Shown: in pieces, positions 8,822-18,155 of the stretch
Layout: the number at the start of each line of letters is the position of its first letter
How positions within the stretch are numbered: the stretch's first letter is position 1
DNA from: Bacteroides sp. CAG:144
GTDB lineage: Bacteria; Bacteroidota; Bacteroidia; Bacteroidales; UBA11471
Assembly: GCA_000434215.1 (NCBI GenBank)
Contig: HF999696.1
Span: 44,274-76,472, forward strand
DNA length: 32,199 bases
Reading direction: 5' to 3'
Translations under genes and position numbers: made by a program
The notes under the pieces: generated by a model
What the model was told of the DNA's origin: nothing
The model's input: the letters and a program-made list of their open reading frames with translations, nothing else
The model's database searches: none

Positions 8822-8893
8822 GGCCCATTCGTCTATCGGCTAGGACGCAAGATTTTCATTCTTGAAAGAGGGGTTCGATTCCCCTATGGGCTA
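8822..8893 (+). tRNA. tRNA-Glu (anticodon UUC), copy 2
   Basis: Same 72-nt cloverleaf as copy 1, apart from one base in the D loop (C where copy 1 has T). Anticodon TTC. No CCA follows. Confidence 0.96.
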
Positions 8894-8894
8894 C

Positions 8895-8924
8895 AAGCGT
8901 CGAGGTTCTCCTCGACGCTTTTTG
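8895..8924 (+). terminator. Terminator after tRNA-Glu copy 2
   Basis: AAGCGTCGAGG/CCTCGACGCTT stem of 11 bp with a 4-nt loop, followed by a T-run. Confidence 0.92.
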
Positions 8925-9049
8925 TGCATCTACCCTTTACTCGACTATCCATAACACAGCATACACCGAGTCCCGCTGCAATCTCCACATAAAGCAGTAG
9001 ACACCACACAAAAACACCTTGCACAAAGCATCGAAAAGATTGCTAAAAA

Positions 9050-9081
9050 TTTCCCGATACAGAGATTTTTCATTATCTTTG
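9050..9081 (+). promoter_or_regulatory. gyrB promoter
   Basis: TTTC (9050-9053), 20 nt, TATCTTTG (9074-9081). The -7 box is exact and the -33 box has three of four bases. The -7 box runs into the left arm of the palindrome at 9077-9119. Confidence 0.6.
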
Positions 9082-9119
9082 TCGAGAGGTTTTTTGTTGC
9101 GCAAAACCTCTCGACAAAG
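9077..9119. repeat. 17-bp perfect palindrome in the gyrB promoter/leader
   Basis: Left arm 9077-9093 (CTTTGTCGAGAGGTTTT) and right arm 9103-9119 are perfect reverse complements, with a 9-nt loop TTGTTGCGC. No T-run follows, so it does not look like a terminator. The expected start site falls inside the left arm. It may therefore act as a DNA operator or cruciform, or as a shorter RNA stem at the 5' end of the message. Confidence 0.85.
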
Positions 9120-9191
9120 TATAAAAATTCTTTATTCTGAAAAAAATCGAGGAGCAACCGAGCACCCGAACAGAATTAACACAACAAAGAT

Positions 9192-11159
9192 ATGTCAGAA
9201 GAAAACAACAAACAGAATGCCAGCTACTCCGCCGACAGCATACAGGTACTCGAAGGCCTCGAAGCCGTAAGAAAACGCCCCGCCATGTATATCGGCGACA
9301 TCAGCGTCAAAGGTCTGCATCATTTGGTATATGAAGTAGTCGATAACTCTATCGATGAAGCACTGGCCGGCTACTGTAACCGCATCAACGTTTTCATCAA
9401 CGAAGACAACTCCATAACCGTAACCGATAACGGCCGGGGTATTCCTGTCGACATGCACGAGAAAGAACACAAATCGGCACTCGAAGTAGTACTCACGGTT
9501 TTACATGCCGGAGGTAAATTCGACAAAGGTTCTTACAAAGTGTCGGGCGGTCTGCACGGTGTCGGCGTATCCTGCGTCAATGCCTTATCGACCTATTTGC
9601 GAGCCGAGATACACCGCAACGGAAAAATCTATATGCAGGAATATTCCTGCGGCAAACCGCTGCACGACGTCGAGGTTATAGGAGATACCCATGAAACGGG
9701 AACTACCATCACTTTCAAACCCGACGGCAGTATATTCACAGACACAATCTATCAATACGAAATACTTCAAAATCGTTTACGGGAACTGGCTTATCTCAAT
9801 AAAGGCATTACCATTACTTTTACCGATCTCCGGGAAAAAGACGAGGAAGGCAATCCCAAACAAGAAGTATTCCACTCCGAAGAAGGTGTCAAAGAATTCG
9901 TCAGATTTCTCAACCGAAACAACGAACCTCTCATCAACGACGTCATCTACCTCAATACCGAGAAACAAAGCATTCCCATCGAATGCGCTATCATGTACAA
10001 CACGGGATACCGCGAAAACCTGCACTCTTACGTGAACAACATCAACACGATCGAAGGAGGAACGCATGAGGCGGGTTTCCGTACGGCTCTCACGCGGGTC
10101 CTGAAAAAATATGCCGAAGACACAAGTGCCAAAGCACTCGAAAAGGCAAAAGTAGAAATATCGGGAGAAGATTTCCGGGAAGGACTCATCGCCGTCATTT
10201 CGGTAAAAGTTGCCGAGCCACAGTTCGAAGGCCAGACCAAGACCAAATTGGGCAACAATGAAGTAAGCGGCGCCGTGAACCAAGCCGTGGGCGAAGCTCT
10301 CACCAACTATCTCGAAGAGCACCCCAAAGAGGCCAAACTCATCGTAGATAAAGTCATTCTCGCTGCTACCGCACGTATCGCCGCCCGCAAAGCGAGGGAA
10401 TCGGTACAACGCAAAAGTCCCATGAGCGGAGGCGGACTGCCGGGAAAACTGGCGGACTGCTCGTCTCGAAACCCCGAAGAATGCGAAATATTCCTCGTCG
10501 AGGGAGATTCGGCCGGCGTGTCGGCCAAGCAAGGACGCAGCCGCGCCACACAGGCCATATTGCCGTTGCGGGGTAAAATTCTCAATGTAGAAAAAGCCAT
10601 GTGGCACAAAGCGTTCGAAAGCGATGAAGTGAACAACATCATCACGGCTTTGGGTGTACGATTCGGCGTTGACGGTGAAGAAAACAGCAAAAAAGCGAAC
10701 ATCGAGAAACTCCGTTATCACAAAATCATCATCATGACCGATGCCGATGTCGATGGCAGCCACATCGACACCCTCATCATGACCCTTTTCTATCGCTACA
10801 TGCCCGAAATCATCGAGGCAGGGCATCTCTATATCGCCAACCCGCCACTCTACCTTTGTGCCAAAGGAAATATCAAAGAGTATTGCTATACCGAAGAAGC
10901 ACGGCAGGCTTTCATACAGAAATACGGAGAAGGTTCGGAATCGGGAATCCATACCCAGCGTTACAAAGGTTTGGGAGAAATGAATCCCGAACAACTTTGG
11001 GAAACGACCATGAATCCCGAAACACGGATACTCAAACAAGTAACCATCAACAATGCGGCCGATGTCGATTACATATTCTCGATGCTTATGGGAGAAGACG
11101 TAGGGCCTCGTCGAGAATTTATCGAGAAAAACGCCACATACGCCAATATCGACGCATAG
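9192..11159 (+). CDS. gyrB: DNA gyrase subunit B
   Basis: ATPase subunit of the A2B2 gyrase that introduces negative supercoils. The 655-residue product has the GHKL ATPase domain (about 1-220) with VYEVVDNSIDEA, TDNGRGIPVD and GGLHGVGVSCVNALS. Next comes the transducer domain with QTKTKLGN (about 220-400). The TOPRIM domain (about 430-550) has EGDSAG at 437-442 and MTDADVDGSHI near 515-525, and the tail motif RYKGLGEMNPEQLWETTMNP lies near 590-608. It lacks the large TOPRIM insert of enterobacterial GyrB. Within the quinolone-determining segment, the usual glycine after EGDSAG is valine (SAGVSAKQG). The tail motif and QAILPLRGKILNVEKA separate it from ParE, which is encoded nearby. It heads a cluster with rnr, parE, coaD and a protease. 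Confidence 0.97.
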   Translation: MSEENNKQNASYSADSIQVLEGLEAVRKRPAMYIGDISVKGLHHLVYEVVDNSIDEALAGYCNRINVFINEDNSITVTDNGRGIPVDMHEKEHKSALEVVLTVLHAGGKFDKGSYKVSGGLHGVGVSCVNALSTYLRAEIHRNGKIYMQEYSCGKPLHDVEVIGDTHETGTTITFKPDGSIFTDTIYQYEILQNRLRELAYLNKGITITFTDLREKDEEGNPKQEVFHSEEGVKEFVRFLNRNNEPLINDVIYLNTEKQSIPIECAIMYNTGYRENLHSYVNNINTIEGGTHEAGFRTALTRVLKKYAEDTSAKALEKAKVEISGEDFREGLIAVISVKVAEPQFEGQTKTKLGNNEVSGAVNQAVGEALTNYLEEHPKEAKLIVDKVILAATARIAARKARESVQRKSPMSGGGLPGKLADCSSRNPEECEIFLVEGDSAGVSAKQGRSRATQAILPLRGKILNVEKAMWHKAFESDEVNNIITALGVRFGVDGEENSKKANIEKLRYHKIIIMTDADVDGSHIDTLIMTLFYRYMPEIIEAGHLYIANPPLYLCAKGNIKEYCYTEEARQAFIQKYGEGSESGIHTQRYKGLGEMNPEQLWETTMNPETRILKQVTINNAADVDYIFSMLMGEDVGPRREFIEKNATYANIDA

Positions 11160-11207
11160 GTCGGGCGCACCCCAATCACGCCCCACAAAATCGAGGCAAA
11201 AAAAGAC

Positions 11208-11237
11208 AGCCCGGCCGCCCCTTGCGACGACCGGGCT
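11208..11237 (+). terminator. Hairpin between gyrB and rnr, weak terminator candidate
   Basis: AGCCCGG/CCGGGCT stem (11208-11214 and 11231-11237) with a 16-nt loop that can pair further. It is preceded by an A-run but followed by ATTCTCT rather than a clean T-run, so some read-through into rnr is likely. Confidence 0.55.
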
Positions 11238-11279
11238 ATTCTCTAAAAAGAGACAACCAAACCAAATACCGCAACAGCT

Positions 11280-13532
11280 ATGGCAAAACACCGCAAATTA
11301 CGCCCCGAAGAAAAACAACAAAAGTCTTTCGCCGGACATATACGGGAATTTTTCAATGAAAATTTCCGGGCTTTCTACAATCCCCGGCAGATTGCCCGCA
11401 AAGTGGGTGCAAAAAACGAGATGCAGAAAAGAGAAGTCGTCGAGCTGTTAGACGGTATGGTAAAAGAAGGATTCCTACTGCAAGAATCGCCCGGACGTTA
11501 TCGCCGCAACGCCGCCGATCTGTTCCTTTCCGGCACATTCGTCCGCGACCACAGCCGTCTCTCCATCGTTCCCGACAACGGCGGCGACGCTCTTTATGTG
11601 AGTGAAAACAACGCCCGTCATGCCCTATCAGGCGACAAAGTCGAGTATCTGCTTATTTCCCGGGGAAAATACCGGGGAGAGGCCGAAGTAACCGACATCA
11701 CCAAACGATGCTCTGCCCAACAAATTGTCGGAACAGTCGAAAAAGCCGGTATAAAAGAAACAACCCTTCGCGTCGACAGCCGGGCATTCGACTTCCGTGT
11801 ATATGTCCCGACCGACCAGACCCTCGGAGCCAAAGAAGGAGAAAAAGTCGTCGCCCGACTTACCGACTGGCCTCCGTACAATACCAGTCCTTCGGGCGCA
11901 GTCATTGAAATACTCGGGAAAAGCGGAGAAAACGATACCGAGATGCACGCCATACTCGCAGAGTTCGGATTGCCCACTCACTATCCCGAAGAACTCGAAA
12001 AACTCGCCGATGAAATCGACGACCGCATATCCGCTGACGAAATCGCCCGCCGGGAAGATTTTCGCGACATAACGACATTTACCATCGACCCGGCCGATGC
12101 CAAAGACTTTGACGACGCCCTTTCCCTGCGCCGATTGTCCGACGGGAAATGGGAAGTCGGCGTGCATATAGCCGACGTAACACATTATGTCAAGCCGGGA
12201 AGTCCTATCGACCGGGAAGCCTACCAGCGCGGTACATCGGTCTATCTGGTCGACCGGACGGTTCCCATGCTTCCCGAGCGACTTTGCAATCAAATCTGTT
12301 CCTTGCGACCGAACGAAGAAAAGCTCTGTTTCTCGGTCGTTTTTGAACTCGATGATAACGGGAAAGTACTGAAATCGCATATCGCCCGCACCGTCATACG
12401 CTCCGACCGCCGTTTTGCTTATGAAGAAGCCCAGCAGATAATCGAAAGCGGGAAAGGAGACTGTGCAAACGAAATCCTCACACTCAATCGCTTGGCTATG
12501 GCTCTGCGCAAGCAACGTTTCGCACACGGAGCCATCGACTTCGACCGTCAGGAAATGAAATTCGTCATCGACGAAAAAGGCCGCCCCATCAGTGTATACA
12601 CCAAAGAATCGAAAGAAGCCAACAAACTCATCGAAGAATTCATGCTGCTGGCCAACCGCACGGTAGCCGAGACCATAGGACGTGTACCCAAGAACCGTAC
12701 CCCCAAACCTTTTGTGTACCGCGTACACGACAATCCCGACCCGGAGAAAATGGCAACACTCTCGGAATTTGTCCACCGGTTAGGATTGAAACTGAAAGCA
12801 ACCGGAACCCGATCGGAGATAACCGACTCTATCAACCAACTGCTTACACAAGTACACAACACACCCGAAGAAAATCTCATATCGACTCTGACCATACGCA
12901 CGATGGCCAAAGCCGTATACACAACAGAGAATATCGGACATTACGGGTTGGCATTCGATTACTATACCCATTTCACATCTCCCATACGCCGATATCCCGA
13001 CATGATGGTCCACCGGTTGCTCGAACGCTATCTCGACAAAGGCCGCGCAGTCGACAGCGAAGAACTTGAAGACCGGTGCAAACACTCCTCGGATATGGAA
13101 CAAATTGCCGCCAATGCCGAACGGGCATCGATCAAATATAAACAAGCCGAGTTCTTGTCCGAGCGATTGGGACAGGTCTACGACGGTACTATTTCGGGAA
13201 TCGCTGACCGGGGACTCTACGTCGAAATCGACGAGAACAAATGCGAAGGTCTTATCCCCATGCGGGATCTCGACGACGACTATTACGAGTTCGACGAGAA
13301 AAACTATCGTTTGGTAGGACATCGTACCCACCGGCAATATTGCCTCGGCGATCCTTTGCGCATCGTTATCGCCCGTGTCGACATGGAACGTCGCCAAATC
13401 GACTTCGCCCTCGAAGGAAAATCTATTTCATCCGTGCCCGCCCTTTCTTCAAAAAAGCAAAAGAAACCGGGCAAAAACCTTTCTCCAAAAGACTTCGGCC
13501 TGAAAAAAGCCCGTCGGAAACATCGTAAATAA
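11280..13532 (+). CDS. rnr: Ribonuclease R
   Basis: Processive 3'-5' exoribonuclease that degrades structured RNA. The 750-residue product starts with a winged-helix-like region (about 15-80), then cold-shock/OB domains (about 82-250). The RNB catalytic domain (about 258-590) has TIDPADAKDFDDALS, in which D270, D276, D278 and D279 are the expected metal ligands, and HFTSPIRRYPDMMVHR near 564-579. A C-terminal S1 domain (about 630-712) and a lysine-rich tail (KKQKKPGK ... KKARRKHRK) follow. The S1 domain and basic tail support RNase R over RNase II. The gene lies 120 nt after gyrB and 27 nt before parE and is probably cotranscribed with parE. Confidence 0.95.
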   Translation: MAKHRKLRPEEKQQKSFAGHIREFFNENFRAFYNPRQIARKVGAKNEMQKREVVELLDGMVKEGFLLQESPGRYRRNAADLFLSGTFVRDHSRLSIVPDNGGDALYVSENNARHALSGDKVEYLLISRGKYRGEAEVTDITKRCSAQQIVGTVEKAGIKETTLRVDSRAFDFRVYVPTDQTLGAKEGEKVVARLTDWPPYNTSPSGAVIEILGKSGENDTEMHAILAEFGLPTHYPEELEKLADEIDDRISADEIARREDFRDITTFTIDPADAKDFDDALSLRRLSDGKWEVGVHIADVTHYVKPGSPIDREAYQRGTSVYLVDRTVPMLPERLCNQICSLRPNEEKLCFSVVFELDDNGKVLKSHIARTVIRSDRRFAYEEAQQIIESGKGDCANEILTLNRLAMALRKQRFAHGAIDFDRQEMKFVIDEKGRPISVYTKESKEANKLIEEFMLLANRTVAETIGRVPKNRTPKPFVYRVHDNPDPEKMATLSEFVHRLGLKLKATGTRSEITDSINQLLTQVHNTPEENLISTLTIRTMAKAVYTTENIGHYGLAFDYYTHFTSPIRRYPDMMVHRLLERYLDKGRAVDSEELEDRCKHSSDMEQIAANAERASIKYKQAEFLSERLGQVYDGTISGIADRGLYVEIDENKCEGLIPMRDLDDDYYEFDEKNYRLVGHRTHRQYCLGDPLRIVIARVDMERRQIDFALEGKSISSVPALSSKKQKKPGKNLSPKDFGLKKARRKHRK

Positions 13533-13559
13533 TTCTATCCAACCATAAATGCACACCCT

Positions 13560-15413
13560 ATGGCAGAAGATATAAAACAAGACATCGAATACGGATCGGA
13601 CAGCATACGCACCCTCGACTGGAAAGAGCACATACGCCGACGTCCCGGTATGTACATCGGCAAGTTGGGCGACGGCACCCATGCCGACGATGGTATCTAT
13701 GTGTTGCTCAAAGAGGTCATAGACAATGCTATCGACGAATTTATGATGGGATATGGAAAACAAGTCATCATCGACATCGAAGACGGACGGGTATCGGTAC
13801 GCGACTACGGACGGGGAATCCCTCTCGACAAAGTCGTCGACGTCTCTTCTAAAATGAACACCGGTGCCAAATACGACTCAAAGGCATTTAAAAAATCGGT
13901 CGGCCTCAACGGTGTAGGTATCAAAGCCGTAAATGCCCTTTCTTCTGAATTTCGTATCGAAGCCTACCGAGAGGGCGAATGCAAAAGCGTAACTTACACC
14001 TGCGGAAACAAAACCGAAGAAAGCGCTATCACCCCGACCGATCAAAGTAACGGAACGTGGGTGAGCTTCAAGCCCGACAATACGATTTTTGTCGATTACA
14101 AATATCGAGAAGAATTCGTCGTAGCCCTCATCAAAAATTATACCTACCTCAATTCGGGTCTCACGTTTATCTACAACGGCGTGCGCTATGCGTCCAAAAA
14201 CGGACTCGTCGATCTGCTCAACGAAAAGATGACCGCTACGCCGCTCTACCCGATGATACATCTCAAAGGCGACGACATCGAGGTCGTTATCACCCACAAC
14301 GACCAATATGGAGAAGAATTTTATTCGTTCGTCAACGGGCAGCACACCATACTCGGGGGGACGCATCTCTCGGCATTCAAAGAATCCGTCTCGCGTACCA
14401 TCAAAGAATTTTACTCCAAAAACTTCGAATATGCCGACATTCGCAACGGCATGGTGGCGGCTATCAGCATCAAGGTGGAAGAACCCGTATTCGAGTCCCA
14501 AACCAAAACCAAACTCAGCTCGCGCGACATGGGACCCGACGGACCAACCGTCAACAAATTCATCGGTGATTTTCTGAAAAAAGAGCTCGATAACTACCTG
14601 CACAAGAACAACGAGACCAAAGAAATCTTGCTCAAAAAAATACAGGATTCGGAAAAAGAACGCAAAGCGATCGCCGGGGTATCGAAAATCGCCCGCGAGC
14701 GGGCGAAAAAAGCCAATCTGCACAACCGTAAACTGCAAGATTGTCGTGTACATTACAACGATCCCAAAGGCGACCTACGCGACGAAACCTGCATATTCAT
14801 CACCGAGGGAGACTCGGCCTCGGGCTCTATCGGGAAAAGCCGAAACGCCGACGTGCAAGCGATTTTCAGCCTGCGAGGGAAACCCCTCAACAGCTACGGA
14901 CAGACCCGCGAAGTCGTGTACGAGAACGAAGAGTTCAATCTCCTGCAAGCCGCGCTCAATGTCGAAGACGGCATAGAAGGGCTGCGTTACAACAAAGTCA
15001 TCATCGCCACCGATGCCGATGACGATGGTATGCACATACGTCTGCTCACGCTTACCTTCCTGTTGCAATTCTTTCCCGACCTCATCAAGAAAGGACACGT
15101 CTACATTTTGCAAACACCATTGTTCCGCGTACGCGACAAGAAAGAGACCCGTTATTGCTATACCGACCAAGAACGCATCGAAGCCATCAAGTACTTCGGC
15201 GAAAATGCTGAGATTACCCGATTCAAAGGTCTGGGTGAAATCTCGCCCGATGAATTCAAGGGATTCATCGGAGAGAATATCCGCCTCGACCAAGTAACCT
15301 TGCGCAAAGAGGACTCGGTAAAGGAACTGCTCGAATTTTACATGGGTAAAAACACGATGGAACGGCAGAATTTTATTATCGATAATCTGATTGTTGACGA
15401 TGAAGACCTCTGA
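13560..15413 (+). CDS. parE: DNA topoisomerase IV subunit B
   Basis: ATPase subunit of topoisomerase IV, which decatenates daughter chromosomes. 617 residues: GHKL ATPase with [20 protein letters not shown] and [15 protein letters not shown]; transducer with [15 protein letters not shown] with [16 protein letters not shown] near residue 415 and [12 protein letters not shown] near 484; and [20 protein letters not shown] near the end. The [10 protein letters not shown] and FSLRGKPLN variants mark the Bacteroidota ParE-type paralogue and distinguish it from the gyrB product upstream. The usual partner parC is not in the window. The last 14 nt overlap the coaD start, which suggests translational coupling. 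Confidence 0.93.
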   Translation: MAEDIKQDIEYGSDSIRTLDWKEHIRRRPGMYIGKLGDGTHADDGIYVLLKEVIDNAIDEFMMGYGKQVIIDIEDGRVSVRDYGRGIPLDKVVDVSSKMNTGAKYDSKAFKKSVGLNGVGIKAVNALSSEFRIEAYREGECKSVTYTCGNKTEESAITPTDQSNGTWVSFKPDNTIFVDYKYREEFVVALIKNYTYLNSGLTFIYNGVRYASKNGLVDLLNEKMTATPLYPMIHLKGDDIEVVITHNDQYGEEFYSFVNGQHTILGGTHLSAFKESVSRTIKEFYSKNFEYADIRNGMVAAISIKVEEPVFESQTKTKLSSRDMGPDGPTVNKFIGDFLKKELDNYLHKNNETKEILLKKIQDSEKERKAIAGVSKIARERAKKANLHNRKLQDCRVHYNDPKGDLRDETCIFITEGDSASGSIGKSRNADVQAIFSLRGKPLNSYGQTREVVYENEEFNLLQAALNVEDGIEGLRYNKVIIATDADDDGMHIRLLTLTFLLQFFPDLIKKGHVYILQTPLFRVRDKKETRYCYTDQERIEAIKYFGENAEITRFKGLGEISPDEFKGFIGENIRLDQVTLRKEDSVKELLEFYMGKNTMERQNFIIDNLIVDDEDL

Positions 15414-15876
15414 AAAAATAGCCTTTTATCCGGGGACATTCGATCCCTTTACCCTCGGGCACGCATCGATTACCCGTCGAGCCTTGCAAATCTTCGACAA
15501 AGTCATCATCGCCGTCGGTATCAACGATGCGAAACGCTGCCTTTACACTCCCGACCAAAGAGTGAATATGTTGCGGGAATTATTCGCCTCCGATCCACGG
15601 GTCGAAGTCATCGCCTACAACGACCTGACCGTGGTCGAAGCACAAAGACAAAACGTAACGGCAATCCTGCGAGGAATACGTTCCATTGCCGATTTCGAAT
15701 ATGAAAAGACCATAGCCGACCTGAACCGGGACATTTCGGGCATTGAAACATTGTTGCTCTTTACCGAGCCGCAATACGCGCATATCAGTTCTTCGGTCGT
15801 GCGGGAACTATTGCGTTATAACCAACCGGTAAAACAGTTTATTCCGAAAAACCTGAAACTTCCCGATTGTGAATAG
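15400..15876 (+). CDS. coaD: Phosphopantetheine adenylyltransferase
   Basis: Transfers AMP from ATP to 4'-phosphopantetheine to form dephospho-CoA, the penultimate step of coenzyme A synthesis. The chosen ATG at 15400 gives 158 residues, the normal family length, beginning [24 protein letters not shown]. The TxGH-type nucleotidyltransferase motif (FTLGH) is at about 20-24, followed by the [15 protein letters not shown] substrate-binding segment and the [13 protein letters not shown] motif. Upstream TTG codons would extend further into parE without conserved sequence. It overlaps parE by 14 nt and ends 13 nt before the protease gene. Confidence 0.95.
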   Translation: MKTSEKIAFYPGTFDPFTLGHASITRRALQIFDKVIIAVGINDAKRCLYTPDQRVNMLRELFASDPRVEVIAYNDLTVVEAQRQNVTAILRGIRSIADFEYEKTIADLNRDISGIETLLLFTEPQYAHISSSVVRELLRYNQPVKQFIPKNLKLPDCE

Positions 15877-15889
15877 AAACTCCTCTCTC

Positions 15890-17539
15890 ATGAAAAAATT
15901 CTATACAATTTTACTTTCTCTTCTGCTTCTCGCACCCGCATTGGCGGCACAAAAACGAAACGGAGCAAATGGCAGCGATAAAAAAGGCAATACGCAGGTA
16001 GAACAACCCCGGCGATTCAATGCCCTCAATAAGATCAATCTGGTCGCAGCCGCCGTTTCACGGCTTTACGTCGATGTCATCGATGAGGACACTATTGCCG
16101 AAAAAACCATAGCCGCCATGTTGAAACAGCTCGATCCCCACTCGACTTACCTGCCTCCTCACGAAGCACAACAGACATTGGAAACATTGTCGGGAAAATT
16201 CGACGGCATAGGCATACAGATAAATATGCTGGAAGATACGTTGTTCGTCGTGCAGACTGTCGTCGGCGGACCGTCGGAGAAAGCCGGTATCTTACCCGGC
16301 GACCGTATCATATCGGTCGATGACAGCATCGTTGCCGGAGTCAAACTTGCCGTCAACGACATCATCACCATGTTGAGGGGAAAACGGGGAAGCAAAGTCT
16401 CCATAGGAATAATGCGACGGGGCGTTGCCGAACCGATTTCCTTCACCATCACCCGGGATAAAATTCCGGTAAACAGTATCGATGCGACTTATATGCTCGA
16501 TGACACGACCGGATACATCAGACTGAGCCGCTTTGCCGAAAGCAGTGCCGAAGAAATGGAAAAAGCCGTGAAATCACTCCGGAAAGAAGGTATGAGAAAC
16601 CTGATACTCGACCTGCAAGGGAACGGTGGCGGATACCTGAATGTGGCGGTCAAGATAGCTGATATGTTTCTCGACAAAGATCAGCTCATCGTATATACCG
16701 AAGGTCGTAACGTGCGCCGGGCGCAGGAAATTGCTACCGGAAATACCTTGTTGCCCGACGAACGGGTCGTTGTAATGGTCGACGAACTATCGGCCTCGGC
16801 CAGCGAAATTCTCGCCGGAGCCCTGCAAGACTGGGACCGCGCCGTAATCGTGGGACGCCGCACATTCGGCAAAGGACTGGTACAACGCCCCATTACCATG
16901 CCCGATAAATCGCTGCTGCGTCTTACCGTCGCCCGATACCATACCCCGACAGGTCGATGCATTCAACGGCCTTACGTCAAAGGAGAAAATGAAGCATACG
17001 ATCAAGATTTGAACGAGCGACTGGCTCACGGCGAACTGCTGCACGCCGACAGTATACATTTCACAGACTCCCTGCAATACAAGACTTTGCGCATCGGACG
17101 TACTGTTTACGGCGGCGGAGGTATCATGCCCGATGTTTTCGTCGGCCTCGATACTGCACGTTACACCGCCTATCACCGCCAGCTCCTGCGCCGGGGAATC
17201 CTGAACCGCAGTATCTACACCTATCTCGACAATCACCGTAGAGAAATTATATCGAAATACAGGAAGGTATCGAAATTCATCGACCAATACGAAATAGACG
17301 ATCAATTATGGGCCACTCTCGATACATTGGCTACCGAAACGGGAATCAAACCGAAAGACGATGCAGAAAAAGAGGCGTCGAAACCGCTCATCGCCGTGCA
17401 ACTCAAAGCATTACTTGCCCGGGATCTCTACAACAGCACCTCGACCTACTACATGATTTACAACCCCACCAATCCCATTTACCGCAAAGCAATGGAGATA
17501 ATATGTTCGGACAAATACAATAAGCTGCTGAAAAAATAA
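15890..17539 (+). CDS. C-terminal processing peptidase, S41 family
   Basis: Periplasmic or secreted serine protease of the CtpA/Prc family. The ATG at 15890 gives 549 residues with a clear signal peptide (about 1-20, MKKFYTILLSLLLLAPALAA). A helical N-terminal part contains KQLDPHSTYLPP. A PDZ domain (about 85-170, with GIGIQINMLED and AGILPGDRIISVDD) and the S41 domain follow. The catalytic pair is predicted as S303 in LSASASEIL and K328 in RTFGKGLVQ, with the 25-residue spacing known in CtpB and Prc. An in-frame GTG 21 nt upstream would put a polar extension before the signal peptide and overlap coaD, so it was not chosen. The substrate is unknown. It ends the gyrB-rnr-parE-coaD cluster. 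Confidence 0.93.
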   Translation: MKKFYTILLSLLLLAPALAAQKRNGANGSDKKGNTQVEQPRRFNALNKINLVAAAVSRLYVDVIDEDTIAEKTIAAMLKQLDPHSTYLPPHEAQQTLETLSGKFDGIGIQINMLEDTLFVVQTVVGGPSEKAGILPGDRIISVDDSIVAGVKLAVNDIITMLRGKRGSKVSIGIMRRGVAEPISFTITRDKIPVNSIDATYMLDDTTGYIRLSRFAESSAEEMEKAVKSLRKEGMRNLILDLQGNGGGYLNVAVKIADMFLDKDQLIVYTEGRNVRRAQEIATGNTLLPDERVVVMVDELSASASEILAGALQDWDRAVIVGRRTFGKGLVQRPITMPDKSLLRLTVARYHTPTGRCIQRPYVKGENEAYDQDLNERLAHGELLHADSIHFTDSLQYKTLRIGRTVYGGGGIMPDVFVGLDTARYTAYHRQLLRRGILNRSIYTYLDNHRREIISKYRKVSKFIDQYEIDDQLWATLDTLATETGIKPKDDAEKEASKPLIAVQLKALLARDLYNSTSTYYMIYNPTNPIYRKAMEIICSDKYNKLLKK

Positions 17540-17573
17540 AAGGGGTTTCCTGACGTTTTTCAGTATCGGCATA

Positions 17574-17612
17574 CAAAAAGGGACATCTCTATGAGATGCC
17601 CCTTTTCTTTTA
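17574..17612. terminator. Bidirectional terminator between the S41 protease and HU genes
   Basis: AAAAGGG-A-CATCTC/GAGATG-C-CCCTTTT stem of 13 bp with one mismatch and a TAT loop, A-rich before and T-rich after. It serves convergent genes. Confidence 0.88.
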
Positions 17613-17626
17613 AATCCGTAAAATAC

Positions 17627-17899
17627 TTATTTTACTTTTTCGGCCAGTTCTGCACCGGCTTTGAATTTAACGACTTTCTTTGCCGGAATGGTAATCGTTT
17701 GTTTAGTAGCGGGATTGATACCGGTTCTTGCACTTTTCTCGCTAACAGAAAAAGTTCCGAATCCTATTAAAGCTATTTTCTCACCTTTTGCCAATTCTTC
17801 CGATACAGTAGAAACAAAAGCTTCAAGAGCTTTTTTGGCATCAGTTTTTGCCAAACCGGCTTTTTCTGCAACAGCAGCAATCAAATCTGTTTTGTTCAT
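17627..17899 (-). CDS. hup: DNA-binding protein HU
   Basis: Small dimeric nucleoid protein that bends and wraps DNA. The 90-residue product begins MNKTDLIAAVAEKAGLAKTDAKKAL and contains IALIGFGTFSVSEKSARTGINPATKQTITIPAKKVVKFKAG split over the usual beta arm and C-terminal helix; the GINPATK proline-containing arm tip is present. The length and lack of extensions fit canonical HU rather than the larger HU-like proteins of this phylum or the IHF subunits. It is a single-gene unit with its own consensus promoter and a shared terminator. Confidence 0.95.
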   Translation of the reverse strand: MNKTDLIAAVAEKAGLAKTDAKKALEAFVSTVSEELAKGEKIALIGFGTFSVSEKSARTGINPATKQTITIPAKKVVKFKAGAELAEKVK

Positions 17900-17969
17900 G
17901 ACGTTATTGTTATTAAAATATGGTTTATATCAATATATTTTCAATAAAGATACGTATTCAAGTTGTGTA

Positions 17970-18000
17970 CAAATGTATGATTAAAAAACAAAAAAACAAA
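17970..18000 (-). promoter_or_regulatory. HU gene promoter, Bacteroidota consensus
   Basis: On the minus strand: TTTG (17997-18000), 19 nt, TACATTTG (17970-17977). Exact match, leaving a leader of roughly 65 nt. Confidence 0.78.
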
Positions 18001-18083
18001 GATTTAGATCGAAAAAACGTAAAAAACATTTATTACCTTTCTATTCTTCAGTCATTTTGTCTCCATACCAAAGAAATATTCTT

Positions 18084-18091
18084 TATTTTTG
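18084..18091 (+). promoter_or_regulatory. Candidate -7 box for the rhomboid operon
   Basis: TATTTTTG fits TAnnTTTG and lies 64 nt before the first rhomboid ATG. A TTTG occurs upstream but with 24 nt spacing, outside the usual range, so this is tentative. Confidence 0.4.
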
Positions 18092-18155
18092 TGTCGTATA
18101 AAACTTTTCATATCGAAACCGATGCCATTATTCGGCATACCATAAACAAATCTTT

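Noticed and set aside
9777..11291. 504-codon open frame on the minus strand opposite gyrB
   Set aside because: It is a codon-bias shadow: composition is low-quality, no domain is recognisable, and gyrB on the other strand is certain. The same applies to the long minus frames opposite cas9 (2382-3059), rnr (11628-12776) and sdhA (21906-23147).
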